From Aquisalinus flavus (GTDB lineage: Bacteria; Pseudomonadota; Alphaproteobacteria; Caulobacterales; Parvularculaceae), in NCBI RefSeq assembly GCF_022559625.1, contig NZ_CP042288.1, forward strand, positions 3,048,155-3,112,154: 64,000 nt of DNA, in the 5' to 3' direction. Position 1 is the stretch's first letter. Every line of letters starts with the position of its first letter. Made by a program: the position numbers and the translations under genes. The notes beneath the pieces are model-generated. The model was not told where the DNA came from. It saw nothing but the letters and a program-made list of their open reading frames with translations, and did no database searches. Shown piece after piece: positions 1-8,843 of this stretch.

Positions 1-665
1 TCAGCCATGGCGGCGATGACTGGCTCATCGCCCGCTATGATGCGCCCGACCCGGTCGCGCTGAGCGCCGCGTTGCAGGCGGCAGCCTCGCGCCTGCGCGA
101 CGAGGGCGACTGGCTGGATATCGTGCCGGGCCTTGCCGAGCTGTGCGTGCGGTTCGATCCATTATGCGAAAACCCGAATGATGCCTTGGCGCGCTTCAGG
201 ACCATTGCCGGGATGATACGCCCTGCTGATGTATGCGGGGATAAAGTGACCGACATTCCCGTCTGTTACGGCGGCGATTATGGGCCGGACCTCGAGGTGA
301 GTGCGGACAGGCTGGGCCTGTCGCCGGATGAGCTGATCGCGCTGCACAGCGGGGAGTCATTCCTTGTACAGATGATGGGCTTTGCGCCCGGCTTTGCCTA
401 TTGCGGCCAGACGCCGGCGGCATTGGCCATCGACCGGCTGCCTGAACCGCGCCGCCGGGTCGAGGCTGGCTCGATCGGCATTGCCGGACGGCAGACCTGC
501 CTCTATTCGCTGGCCGGGCCGGGCGGCTGGCCGCTGATCGGGCGCACGCCGCTGACCCTGTTCGATCCGGGCCGCGATGAACCCTTTCTGTTGAAGGCGG
601 GCCAACAGGTCCGCTTTCGCGCCATTGACGAAGCCGAGTTCGCCCGGCTGGCGGAGGCGGGCTGA
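1..665 (+). CDS. pxpB: 5-oxoprolinase subunit PxpB, 5' end cut by window edge
   Basis: This is the KipI / allophanate-hydrolase-subunit-1 family partner of PxpC. In the PxpABC complex it takes part in ATP-dependent opening of 5-oxoproline (pyroglutamate) to glutamate in the cytosol. The frame is open from base 3 with no start codon, so the N-terminus lies outside the window and about 220 codons are visible. Family features include a region around PGFAYCGQ, where a central Gly-Phe-Ala loop precedes a conserved Arg/Pro segment (LPEPRRRVEAGSIGIAG), and a C-terminal GWPLIGRTP block. The stop overlaps the start of pxpC in an ATGA junction, indicating translational coupling. PxpA, the third subunit, is not visible and may lie to the left. 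The family assignment is firm; the exact substrate rests on the pairing with pxpC. Confidence 0.88.
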   Translation, partial: SHGGDDWLIARYDAPDPVALSAALQAAASRLRDEGDWLDIVPGLAELCVRFDPLCENPNDALARFRTIAGMIRPADVCGDKVTDIPVCYGGDYGPDLEVSADRLGLSPDELIALHSGESFLVQMMGFAPGFAYCGQTPAALAIDRLPEPRRRVEAGSIGIAGRQTCLYSLAGPGGWPLIGRTPLTLFDPGRDEPFLLKAGQQVRFRAIDEAEFARLAEAG

Positions 666-1603
666 TGGCGCTGCGCATCGACAGGGCCGGGCTGGCGACC
701 AGCCTGCAGGATGCGGGGCGCCGCGGTGTTGCCCATCTCGGCGTGCCGCCGGGCGGGGCGATGGATTGCCTGTCACTGGCGCTCGCCAACTGGCTCGTTG
801 GCAAGGCGACCGGCGCGACGGCGGTGGAGATCACCCTGACTGGCGCCGCGATGACCTTCGAGGCGCGCATGGCCTTCGCGCTGGCCGGTGGCCGGGCCGA
901 CATCACCCTCAACGGCCAGCCGGTGGCGATGTATGAGCAGCATCGCGCCAATCCGGGTGATGTGCTGGAGATCGGCGCGGTGCAGGCCGGGTGCCGGATC
1001 TATCTCGCTGTCTCGGACGCTCTGCAGGGGGACAAGATTTTTGGCTCGGCCTCGACGTACGCGTCCGGCGGCTTCGGCGGGCATCAGGGCCGGATGCTGG
1101 CCGATGGCGATGTGATCGCCACCGTCGGCCGGGAGGAGCCGGACAAGCGCGTTGCGCCTCAGAAGTTTCATCCCTTCCTCAACAAGGGCTGGGTGTTGCG
1201 TGCCGTGCCGGGACCGGAGGCGGGCCTGCTCGACAAGGCCTCGCGCGATACGCTGTTCACGGAAGCCTTCCGCGCCAGCCAAAGGGCGAGCCGTCAGGGG
1301 GCTGAGCTGGACAAGCCGGTCCTGACCCTGGGTGAAGCAGCGCGGATGCAGTCCGGGCCGGTCTTTCCGGGGACGGTGCAATGCCCGCCCTCGGGCAAGC
1401 CTTACCTGTTGATGGCCGACGCCCAGACGACCGGCGGCTATCCGCGCCTTGCCCAGGTGATCCGCGCCGACCGGCATCTGACGGGCCAGATCAAGCCCGG
1501 CGACACGGTGCGCTTCATGGCCGTGGAGCCGGAGGAGGCAACCCAGATTTTGCGCGAGAAGAACAGTCTATATGCAGAACTGTTCGGCGAGGATATCTTT
1601 TAG
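665..1603 (+). CDS. pxpC: 5-oxoprolinase subunit PxpC (biotin-dependent carboxyltransferase family)
   Basis: This 312-residue KipA / allophanate-hydrolase-subunit-2 family protein is the partner of PxpB in 5-oxoproline hydrolysis. The N-terminal block (ALRIDRAGLATSLQDAGRRG) followed by the HLGVPPGGAMD segment near residues 22-35 is diagnostic. Later family blocks are the ASTYASGGFGG region near 130 and the GGYPRLAQVI segment near 260. Its length is normal for the family. The ATG overlaps the pxpB stop by one base. A palindromic repeat follows, and a carboxylate/anion transporter lies convergently on the other strand. Confidence 0.9.
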   Translation: MALRIDRAGLATSLQDAGRRGVAHLGVPPGGAMDCLSLALANWLVGKATGATAVEITLTGAAMTFEARMAFALAGGRADITLNGQPVAMYEQHRANPGDVLEIGAVQAGCRIYLAVSDALQGDKIFGSASTYASGGFGGHQGRMLADGDVIATVGREEPDKRVAPQKFHPFLNKGWVLRAVPGPEAGLLDKASRDTLFTEAFRASQRASRQGAELDKPVLTLGEAARMQSGPVFPGTVQCPPSGKPYLLMADAQTTGGYPRLAQVIRADRHLTGQIKPGDTVRFMAVEPEEATQILREKNSLYAELFGEDIF

Positions 1604-1608
1604 CTAAC

Positions 1609-1707
1609 GCCCTCGTCCTTCGCGGCTTTCTGGCGAAAGCACCTCAGGATGAGGGCTTTGGTTTCTCGCCTCATCCTGAGGGTTGATTGGGTGTGGAACC
1701 AATCAAC
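1609..1707. repeat. Composite palindromic intergenic repeat
   Basis: A perfect 13-bp inverted repeat (1642-1654 with 1669-1681, CCTCAGGATGAGG and its complement) is followed by a 9-bp one (1682-1690 with 1699-1707). The words CGTCCTTCG and CCTCAGGATGAGG recur in the same order at 63879-63918, so this is a dispersed element rather than a one-off terminator. It lies between convergent genes, where its hairpins may also end transcription from both sides. Confidence 0.7.
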
Positions 1708-1727
1708 GCGCAGCAGCCCACGAAGGA

Positions 1728-3221
1728 TCATCCGAAAATCAGCGGTGCCACCAGCCAGACGACCAGCGTGATGATCGCGATGGCAAGCACGTTCAGCTTG
1801 AAGCCGATCATCGCCATGCGCGCGATGGGAATCTTGCCGGAGGCAAAGACGATGGCGTTCGGCCCGGTCGCGATCGGCAGCATGAAGGCACAGCTCGCCG
1901 CCATGCCGACGGGGGCGGCGAGCAGCAGCGGGTTCATGTCACCGCCTGCCGCAATCGCGCCGATCACCGGCAACAGCGCCGACGCGGTCGCGACATTGGA
2001 GGTCAGCTCGGTCGCGAAGATGACGAAGACGACCATGGCCAGCATGACGAGGATCAGCGGCAGGGCGGTGACGCCGCTCATCTGCCCGCCGAGCCAGCCG
2101 GCAAGGCCGGTGGCGGAGATCGCGGCGGCCAGCGCCAGCCCGCCACCGAACAGGAGGACGACTCCCCAAGGGATCTGCACCGCGGTTTCCCAGTCGAGCA
2201 GGCGCGCGCCTTTTTCCGTCTGGCTGCCGGACGGAATCAGGAACAGGACAACCGCCCCGAGGATCGCTGTGACATAGTCGTCCAGCCCCGCAAAGGGCGT
2301 CACGCCGGCGATCTCCAGCGCCGAGAGCGGCCGCCCGAACATCCACAGGCTGGCAATGGCACCGAAGGTGATCAGTACACGCACTTCCGGCGTCGTGATC
2401 GGCCCGAGCGCGTCGCGCTTTTGCCGGATGATCGCCTGCCCGGCCTTGCCCGTGCCGCGCGGCAGTTTCACGCCCCAGCGGGTCAGCACCAGCCAGCAGG
2501 CAGGCAGCAGCAGCGCAACGACCGGCAGGCCGATCATCATCCAGCGGTCGAATGTGATGATCAGGCCAAATTCCTGTTCCAGATAGCTTATGACAATCAG
2601 ATTGGTCGGCGTGCCGATGGGTGTGCCGAGCCCGCCGATCGAGGCCGACCAGGCGACCGCCAGCAATATGGCGATAGCGAAGGGTGTTGTGTCTTCATCA
2701 TCCGCCCCGAGAGAGTTGGCGACCGACAGGGCGATGGGGGCGAGCATGATCGTGGTCGCGGTGTTGGAGATCCACATCGACAGCAGCGCGGAGGCGGCCA
2801 TGAAGCCGGCGATCAGCCCGGCCCTGCTGTTGCCCGCGCGCAGCACGATGTTCAGCGCGATACGCGAATGCAGGTTCCAGCGCTCCACCGATTTGGCGAT
2901 GATGAACCCGCCCATCAGCAACAGCACGACGCGGTGGGCATAGGGGATCGCCGCCATCTCGATCGGCATGACGCCTGACAGCGGCAGGATGACGAGCGGC
3001 AGCAGCGCTGTCGCCGGGATCGGGATCGCCTCGGTCACCCACCATGTCGCCATCAGCACCGTCAGCGACGCGACGATCCAGGCGTCGCGCGACAGCCCGT
3101 CCGGCGCGCCGATGATCAGCATGGCGACGAACAGGACCGCGCCTGCGATCAGGCCGATGCGCTGGGCCGGGCGAATGGCGGCAGAGCCGGTCGCGTTGCC
3201 GATGGTGCGGTCGGTGTCCAT
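1728..3221 (-). CDS. SLC13/DASS family anion or dicarboxylate:sodium symporter
   Basis: This is a predicted inner-membrane transporter of 497 residues with about a dozen hydrophobic segments. It belongs to the divalent anion:Na+ symporter family, which moves sulfate or di/tricarboxylates. The paired family signatures are visible: an ISNTATTIML motif in the first half and a TSNVATASALLP motif in the second, the two SN(T/V) sodium/substrate loops. I chose the ATG giving MDTDRT because an AGGG purine run lies about 10 bases upstream; a start 15 codons earlier is possible. The gene converges on pxpBC. The sequence does not tell which anion is carried. Confidence 0.85.
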   Translation of the reverse strand: MDTDRTIGNATGSAAIRPAQRIGLIAGAVLFVAMLIIGAPDGLSRDAWIVASLTVLMATWWVTEAIPIPATALLPLVILPLSGVMPIEMAAIPYAHRVVLLLMGGFIIAKSVERWNLHSRIALNIVLRAGNSRAGLIAGFMAASALLSMWISNTATTIMLAPIALSVANSLGADDEDTTPFAIAILLAVAWSASIGGLGTPIGTPTNLIVISYLEQEFGLIITFDRWMMIGLPVVALLLPACWLVLTRWGVKLPRGTGKAGQAIIRQKRDALGPITTPEVRVLITFGAIASLWMFGRPLSALEIAGVTPFAGLDDYVTAILGAVVLFLIPSGSQTEKGARLLDWETAVQIPWGVVLLFGGGLALAAAISATGLAGWLGGQMSGVTALPLILVMLAMVVFVIFATELTSNVATASALLPVIGAIAAGGDMNPLLLAAPVGMAASCAFMLPIATGPNAIVFASGKIPIARMAMIGFKLNVLAIAIITLVVWLVAPLIFG

Positions 3222-3324
3222 GGCTGCGTTTCCCTTTTTTGGGGGAGATGTTCCGTGGCTGCGCAAGGTTAGTCAAGGAAATCGGCGGCGGGTGCCGCCA
3301 TGGGATCCGTGCGGGGGGTGTTTC

Positions 3325-3395
3325 ACCGGTGCCGATCTGTCAAGGGCGGCTGCGCCGCCGCGAAGCGGTTCCACCCTTGACTGATCGTCACCGGT
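3325..3395. repeat. Long imperfect hairpin (22-bp arms)
   Basis: Bases 3325-3346 pair with 3374-3395 with only two mismatches (ACCGGTG, CGATC and GTCAAGGG on the left arm). The GC-rich loop contains a further CCGC/GCGG pairing. It lies about 100 bases upstream of the DASS transporter start. There is no T-tract, so it looks like a repeat or regulatory hairpin rather than a factor-independent terminator. Confidence 0.6.
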
Positions 3396-3470
3396 AAAAC
3401 GATGGCTCACCAAGCCTTCACTAAATCCTCGGCGAGGCAAGCGCTAGACTTTCTCACCAAAATCATCCTT

Positions 3471-3516
3471 TCTTGTCATTCCAGGGCACCCGTCACGGTG
3501 AACCCGGAACCTATTT
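3471..3516 (+). repeat. GTCAT..CCGGGACC-type dispersed repeat, copy 1
   Basis: A TTGTCATTCC start and an AACCCGGAACC end resemble the palindromic GTCATTCCCGGG...ACCCGGGA repeats common between alphaproteobacterial genes. A related copy in reverse orientation lies at 3601-3650. The assignment rests on remembered consensus; no search was run. Confidence 0.5.
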
Positions 3517-3600
3517 TCCAGAGACGGTGAGGCGGCTTGGTACAGCAGCGGCAAGGCTTCTGGCATTCGGCGCTGCAAATGATTCACTGGATAAGTTGCA

Positions 3601-3650
3601 GGTCGCCTCGGGGTCCCGGCTCGCGGTGCGCTTGGCCGGGATGACGAGAG
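3601..3650 (-). repeat. GTCAT..CCGGGACC-type dispersed repeat, copy 2 (inverted)
   Basis: Read on the minus strand it begins CTCGTCATCCCGG and ends GCCGGGACCCC, matching the layout of the copy at 3471-3516. The two copies face each other and bracket about 85 bases of otherwise featureless sequence. Confidence 0.5.
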
Positions 3651-4054
3651 AGGCAGCATCGAGCGCACCGGCAAGCAACGCTCGCGGTGTTGAAAGTATG
3701 AGGGGGCCCGTGTGTAGCGGCCATTGCCTCAAACAAATAATAATGACTGGCATAGCTCTCGCTACACACGGCGGCGATCGATGCGGGGCCAAAGTGCATA
3801 GCTCTCCCGCCCGGGGGCTACCCCGGGACGCCGCTCGGACGGACGATGCAAAGCTGTGCACACCCTCACCAGTCCCGCGAACGAAACCTCGGCCATCCGA
3901 AACCTGATATGCCGGCCCCCGCTCAGGTCAGCAGGAAACAGGCACCTCAACCGCAATCCTCATCGCGGCATGGGGGCATACTATCAGGGTGCAGAGGGGC
4001 GGGGATAAGTCCATGCCTAAGGGCCATCGCTGATGTGAGGCCAGGGTGCCAGCC

Positions 4055-5140
4055 CTAAACCACCAGCTCGCTCGTGCCTGCAATAATCGCTCTTGCTTCT
4101 GCGTCGGCGACTTCGTGGCTGGGGCGGCCGTCGCGCTGGGAGATTTCGAGGACGTGGGCGAGATTGGCGTTCATCTTTGCCAGCTTGGCCTCGACCCAGT
4201 CGCGGTCATAGCTCTCGGCCTTGCCCTGGAGCACGCGGATCTCGGCATAGACATTGATGATGCCGCCGCCATTGATGACGTAATCGGGCGCATACAGAAT
4301 ACCGCGATCGTGAATGCGCTTGCCCAGCGCCGTGGTGGCGAGCTGGTTGTTGGCGCCGCCGGCGATGATCGCGGTGTTGAGCCGTTCGATATTGATCTCG
4401 TCGAGAATGCCGCCGACCGCATTGGGCGAGAACACGTCACACTCCTCGTCGAAGATGCGGCCGATGGAGACGATTTTCGCGCCGGTCTTCTCGGCGAGTT
4501 CATGGGCGGCATCGGCATTGGCGTCGGCGATGATCAGCTCGGCGTCTTCGGAGGCGAGGTGACGGGCGAGCGCGCCGCCGACCTTGCCGACGCCGAGAAT
4601 GGCGATGCGCCGTCCGGCGACCTGGGAGGAGCCGAATTTCTGTTCGAGGCAGGTCTTGATGCCGAGATGGATGCCGCGCGCGGTGACGGGCGACGGGTCG
4701 CCGGACGGGGCGGGGGAGTTTTCACGGCCTGCCACGAAAGGCGTTTCCTGCGCCATGGTCTCGATGTCATGGACGGAGATGTTCATGTCCTCCGCCGTGT
4801 AATAGCGCCCGGCGAGCTCGTTCACCGCGCGGCCAAAGGCACGCAAGGCAGCCTCGCTCTTGCCGGTCTTCGGGTCGCCGATGATCACCGCCTTGCCGCC
4901 GCCGAGCGGCAGGCCGGCCATGGCGTTCTTGTAGCTCATGCCGCGCGACAGGCGCAGCACGTCGCGGAAGGCGTCTTCGGCGGTGGCGTAAGGATACATG
5001 CGCGTGCCGCCGGCGGCGGGGCCCAGCGCCGTGGAATGCAGCGCGATGATGGCTTTCAGGCCGGAGGCCTCGTCATAGACGCTGATCACGCGCTCATGGG
5101 CATCGAAAGAGCTACTGTCGAACAGGTGGTTGGAAACCAT
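4055..5140 (-). CDS. ldh: Leucine dehydrogenase (Glu/Leu/Phe/Val dehydrogenase family)
   Basis: NAD-dependent oxidative deamination of leucine, valine and isoleucine to branched 2-oxo acids in the cytosol. The 361-residue length is typical. The substrate-binding segment GPAAGGTRMYP is near residues 40-50, and the catalytic lysine region GLPLGGGKAVI has Lys83. A Rossmann nucleotide site (ILGVGKVGGALA) follows, and a late GGANNQLA block is characteristic of the leucine/phenylalanine branch. The start giving MVSNHLF is preferred because AAGGA lies 10 bases upstream; earlier in-frame ATGs lack a ribosome site. Its product feeds the BCKDH complex encoded at 56166-61237. Valine or phenylalanine preference cannot be excluded. 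Confidence 0.87.
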   Translation of the reverse strand: MVSNHLFDSSSFDAHERVISVYDEASGLKAIIALHSTALGPAAGGTRMYPYATAEDAFRDVLRLSRGMSYKNAMAGLPLGGGKAVIIGDPKTGKSEAALRAFGRAVNELAGRYYTAEDMNISVHDIETMAQETPFVAGRENSPAPSGDPSPVTARGIHLGIKTCLEQKFGSSQVAGRRIAILGVGKVGGALARHLASEDAELIIADANADAAHELAEKTGAKIVSIGRIFDEECDVFSPNAVGGILDEINIERLNTAIIAGGANNQLATTALGKRIHDRGILYAPDYVINGGGIINVYAEIRVLQGKAESYDRDWVEAKLAKMNANLAHVLEISQRDGRPSHEVADAEARAIIAGTSELVV

Positions 5141-5390
5141 GGTGCGCGTGTCCTTGAGGTCGGTCATCATGGTGTAGCACATAGGCCGTTTGGCCGCCGG
5201 GGTGAATGGGGCGCGCGACGGGAGGCGCAATTAGCGCGTTTGTGTCAACGCGGTGAGGCGCATTGTTCGATCCTTGCGCGGGCCGGGGGGCGATCAGCGC
5301 CTTATAACCCTTGAGAGGGCCTGATAATGCCGGTATAGGCTTGGCTTTCCAGCAGAAATGACCACCGGACCGGCGCAGATAGGCGACACG

Positions 5391-7895
5391 ATGAGCGAGA
5401 CGACGAAGAAACCCGAAGCCCTTGACCATGCAGAGATGGAGCGGCGCATCCGCGATTTCTGGGAGGCGGAGGGCGTCTATAAATACGACCCGGACTCGGG
5501 CAAGCCACAATTCTCCGTCGACACGCCGCCGCCCTATGTCTCCGCCGCGCATCTGCATGTCGGCCACGCCATGAGCTATTCACAGGCCGAGTTCCTCGTC
5601 CGCTACAAGCGCATGACCGGGCACGAGATCTTCTATCCGATGGGCTTTGACGATAATGGCCTGCCGACCGAGCGCTTTGTCGAGCAGACCCACAAGGTCA
5701 ACAAGAAGACGATTTCGCGCGCCGATTTCCGCGCCCTGTGCATGGAAGAGACGGCCAAGGGCGCGGTCGCCTATGAGGAGATGTGGCGCGATCTCGGCCT
5801 GTCGATCGACTGGCGCCTGCGCTATTCGACGATTGACGAGCATTGCCGGCGCACCTCGCAGCTGAGCTTCATCGACCTGTACAAGAAGGGCGAAGTGGTG
5901 CGCTCTGACGATCCGGTGCTGTGGGACACGGTCTATGACACCGCGCTGGCGCAGGCCGACCTGGAGGTGATGGACCGCAAGGGCCAGCTGTTCGATATCG
6001 CGTTCAGGGACCCGGACGGGAACGACATGGTGATCTCGACGACGCGGCCCGAACTGATCCCGGGCTGCGTTGCGCTGTATCATCACCCGGACGATGAGCG
6101 TTACAAGCCGCTGGCGGGCAAGAGTGCAAGCGTGCCGATATTCGACTATGACGTGCCGCTGAAGACGTCGGAGGATGTCGACCCGGAATTCGGCACCGGC
6201 CTGATGATGTGCTGTACCTTTGGCGATGGCGAGGACGTGAAGAAATGGCGCATCGACAAGCTCGATACGCGGCTGGTGATTGGCCGCGACGGCAAGATGA
6301 CCGCGCTGGCCGGCAAGTATGAAGGCATGGATATCGGCGGCGCGCGCAAGGCCATCGTGCAGGACCTCGACGAGGCCGGTTTCATCCGTGACCAGAGACG
6401 CGTCGATCAGGCGGTGTCGGTCGGCGAGCGCTCCGGCCAGCCGGTCGAGTTTGCCATGGTGCCGCAATGGTTCATCAAGGTGCTCGACAAGAAAGAGCAG
6501 TTCCTGAAGCGCTCGGCCGAGCTGAACTGGTTCCCCGAGCACATGAAGATCCGCCTCGATCAGTGGATCGAGGGGCTGAAATATGACTGGAACATTTCGC
6601 GCCAGCGCTTCTATGGCGTGCCGTTCCCGGTCTGGTATGTGCAGGAGACTGGCGACGTCATCCTCGCCGACGAGGCCGATTTGCCGGTCGATCCGACCGA
6701 GGACGCGCCGCCGCAATGGGCGCAGGAGAAATATGCCGGCATGACCATTGTTGGCGAGCCGGACGTGATGGACACGTGGATGACGTCGTCCGTCAGTGCG
6801 CAGATCAATGCCAACTGGGCCGGAACGCAAGGCCGCATGGGCTGCGATTTCCCGCTGTCGCTTCGCGTGCAGGCGTTCGAGATCATCCGGACATGGTTGT
6901 TCTATTCGGTCGTCAAATCCGATCTGCATGCGGCAACCCTGCCGTGGCAACAGGCGATGATTTCCGGCTGGGGCCTGAACGAGCAGGGCAAGAAGATTTC
7001 CAAGCGCGATCTCGAAAAATTCACCGACGAGAACGGCTATAACCGCTATGATCCGCATTCGGTCATCCGCGAATATGGCGCCGATGCGCTGCGCTACTGG
7101 GCGGCGGGCGCGCGGCTCGGCTCGGACCTGCGCTATCACGAGAAGGACGTGAAGGTCGGCCGCAAGCTGGTCATCAAGATGTGGAACGTCGCCCGCCTGA
7201 TCGAGATGTATCTGGAAGGCTATGACAGGGACGCGGCGAAAGTGCCGCTGGCGGACCGCGCCGTCGAGGATCGCTGGGTTCTGTCCGGGCTGGACAAGCT
7301 GATCGGCGATGTGACGCGCGGCTTCGAGGGTTATGACTATGCCATCGGCCGCGAGGCGCTGGACAAGTATTTCTGGAACACTCTGTGTGATAACTATCTG
7401 GAGATCGTCAAGGAACGCCTGCGCAAGCCGGAGGTGTTCGGCGAGACGAGCCAGAAGGCGGCGCAGGACACGCTGGTCGAGGTGCTGCGCACCGTCCTCG
7501 CCCTGTTTGCGCCCTATGTGCCGTTCATCACCGAGGAGCTGTACCAGAAGTTCTATGCGGCTGACGAAGGCGGCGCATCGCTGCACAAATCGTCCTGGCC
7601 GGAAAAGCAGGGCCGCGAGGACGCGGTGGCGGGCGAGACGATGAAATCGCTTCTCGCCGTGATCGAGGCCTGGCGCTTCATGCGCACCCGCGACAAGATC
7701 CCGTTCTCGACCGGGATCGACGTGCTGACCGTGCATCTGGAAGGCGAGGTCGCCCACATGAAGGAGGCGATCGAGGCAAACGCCGACACGCTGAAGTCAG
7801 CCCTCCGGGCACGGAGCATCAAGGTCGATGGCGGGACGGGCACGGAAACAAATCGCGACGGCCTGACGTTGAGTTATACGGTTGTCGAGGAGTAG
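5391..7895 (+). CDS. valS: Valyl-tRNA synthetase, archaeal-like divergent form
   Basis: A class I aminoacyl-tRNA synthetase that would charge tRNA-Val. The HIGH motif is HVGH (residues 56-59) within PPPYVSAAHLHVGHAMSYSQ. It is followed by FYPMGFDDNGLPTERFVE, a wording typical of the archaeal/rickettsial ValRS branch. An editing domain (ISTTRPELIPGCVALYHHP) is present. The KMSKS loop reads KISKR (535-539) and continues with a DLEKFTDENGYNRYDP segment in place of the usual KGN. At 834 residues it is compact, with no obvious C-terminal coiled-coil arm. The start giving MSETTKK has AGG 7-8 bases upstream; another ATG lies 11 codons earlier. It stands alone. Whether it is the only ValRS of the organism cannot be seen here. 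Confidence 0.9.
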   Translation: MSETTKKPEALDHAEMERRIRDFWEAEGVYKYDPDSGKPQFSVDTPPPYVSAAHLHVGHAMSYSQAEFLVRYKRMTGHEIFYPMGFDDNGLPTERFVEQTHKVNKKTISRADFRALCMEETAKGAVAYEEMWRDLGLSIDWRLRYSTIDEHCRRTSQLSFIDLYKKGEVVRSDDPVLWDTVYDTALAQADLEVMDRKGQLFDIAFRDPDGNDMVISTTRPELIPGCVALYHHPDDERYKPLAGKSASVPIFDYDVPLKTSEDVDPEFGTGLMMCCTFGDGEDVKKWRIDKLDTRLVIGRDGKMTALAGKYEGMDIGGARKAIVQDLDEAGFIRDQRRVDQAVSVGERSGQPVEFAMVPQWFIKVLDKKEQFLKRSAELNWFPEHMKIRLDQWIEGLKYDWNISRQRFYGVPFPVWYVQETGDVILADEADLPVDPTEDAPPQWAQEKYAGMTIVGEPDVMDTWMTSSVSAQINANWAGTQGRMGCDFPLSLRVQAFEIIRTWLFYSVVKSDLHAATLPWQQAMISGWGLNEQGKKISKRDLEKFTDENGYNRYDPHSVIREYGADALRYWAAGARLGSDLRYHEKDVKVGRKLVIKMWNVARLIEMYLEGYDRDAAKVPLADRAVEDRWVLSGLDKLIGDVTRGFEGYDYAIGREALDKYFWNTLCDNYLEIVKERLRKPEVFGETSQKAAQDTLVEVLRTVLALFAPYVPFITEELYQKFYAADEGGASLHKSSWPEKQGREDAVAGETMKSLLAVIEAWRFMRTRDKIPFSTGIDVLTVHLEGEVAHMKEAIEANADTLKSALRARSIKVDGGTGTETNRDGLTLSYTVVEE

Positions 7896-7970
7896 GGTTT
7901 GGAGCGAAGCGTAATGCACCGATAAGCCATCATCGGAAACGGTGTATTGCGCTTCGCTCCATACACCCTA
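7892..7970. repeat. Palindromic repeat/hairpin between convergent genes
   Basis: GGAGCGAAGCGTAATGCACCG (7901-7921) pairs with 7940-7960 with two mismatches. The arms extend outward through GTAGGG and CCCTAC. The GCGTAATGCACC wording resembles a widely dispersed bacterial intergenic repeat. It sits exactly between the stops of valS and the minus-strand protease gene, so it may serve as a two-way terminator although no T-run is present. Confidence 0.6.
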
Positions 7971-8005
7971 CTTGCTTGCGCCAGCGCAATTGCGAAAAGA
8001 CAGCT

Positions 8006-8752
8006 CTACATCTCCAGATACGGCGCGGGCGGCAGGGCGTGGAAGGCGTTGCGCACGGCGTCGGACCATTGCCGGGACAGCTCCGCATAGGTCTCGTCAT
8101 CGGTCTCGATGCGGCGGTTGACGGCGAAGGTATAGGTGTCTGTACGGATGATCGACAGGTCGAGCGGCATGCCGACCGAGAGGTTGGAGCGGATCGTCGA
8201 ATCCATCGACACGAGCACGGCGTTGAGCGCCTCGCTCATCGGCGTTGCCGGGGTGATGACCCGGTCGAGGATCGGCTTGCCATATTTGTGCTCGCCGATC
8301 TGGAAATAGGGCGTGTCTTCCGTCGCCTCGATGAAATTGCCGGCCGAATAGATCAGGAACAGGCGCTGCATCCCGCCGGCACGCTGGCCGGTCAGGATGA
8401 TGGTGGCGTCCGCCGCCTCGCCCTGGGCCTGAAGCGTCTCGCGGTGCAGGTCCTGCATGTCGCGCATGTGGTCACCGATGATCTGGGCAACCCGGAACAG
8501 GGAATCGACATTGAGGATCGTCTCGACGCTCTCGCCTTTCGCCGCCTTTTTCAGGTCGCGGTCGATGCGGGTGATCACCCCCTGGGTGATCGAGAGATTG
8601 CCGGAGCACATCAGGCAGATGACGCGCTCGCCCGTCGTCTCCCAGGTGAACATCTTCCGGTATCGGGCGATATTGTCGACCCCGGCATTGGTGCGGGTGT
8701 CGGACAGCATGACGAGGCCTTCATCCAGCCTCAACGCAACACAATAAGTCAC
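8006..8752 (-). CDS. anbu: Anbu proteasome-like peptidase
   Basis: This 248-residue protein is the ancestral beta-subunit (Anbu) type of N-terminal-nucleophile hydrolase, related to 20S proteasome beta and HslV. The start is GTG at 8752, read as Met, so the protein begins M-T-Y-C. Removal of Met would expose the nucleophile Thr. With that Thr counted as 1, Asp17 (LSDTRTNAG) and Lys32 (ARYRKMF) complete the expected triad. AAGGA lies 9 bases upstream of the GTG and supports this start over longer frames. It is the last gene of a minus-strand cluster with a transglutaminase, an alpha-E protein and a circularly permuted ATP-grasp, the published conserved Anbu neighbourhood. Substrates are unknown. 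Confidence 0.92.
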   Translation of the reverse strand: MTYCVALRLDEGLVMLSDTRTNAGVDNIARYRKMFTWETTGERVICLMCSGNLSITQGVITRIDRDLKKAAKGESVETILNVDSLFRVAQIIGDHMRDMQDLHRETLQAQGEAADATIILTGQRAGGMQRLFLIYSAGNFIEATEDTPYFQIGEHKYGKPILDRVITPATPMSEALNAVLVSMDSTIRSNLSVGMPLDLSIIRTDTYTFAVNRRIETDDETYAELSRQWSDAVRNAFHALPPAPYLEM

Positions 8753-8843
8753 TGGTCCTGTTCCTTTTCGCTGCAGCCTGCCCGGCTGCGCCCAGTCTCT
8801 GTTTGTTTCGGGCGAATGGCGAATCGCCCGGCAGAGCCGGATA

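Larger units (their letters stand above)
3222..4054. other. Non-coding stretch of about 830 bases carrying repeats
   Basis: No open frame here has codon use or a ribosome site like the neighbouring genes. The short frames on both strands fall on palindromic repeats and are best read as chance. The region holds a long imperfect hairpin (3325-3395), two oppositely oriented copies of a GTCATNCC...CCGGGACC-type repeat (3471-3516 and 3601-3650), a small CCCGGGG hairpin (3810-3827), and GCATAGCTCTC as a direct repeat near 3750 and 3797. I see no RNA gene. Confidence 0.6.

Noticed and set aside
3473..3907. A 144-codon plus-strand frame and a 116-codon minus-strand frame in the 3222-4054 gap
   Set aside because: Both run through palindromic repeats and lack ribosome sites and neighbour-like codon use.
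5580..7757. A 725-codon minus-strand frame opposite valS
   Set aside because: It is a shadow of a strongly supported synthetase gene.
7892..7970. A standard factor-independent terminator
   Set aside because: The stem is strong but neither side has a T-run; repeat-type palindrome is the better description.
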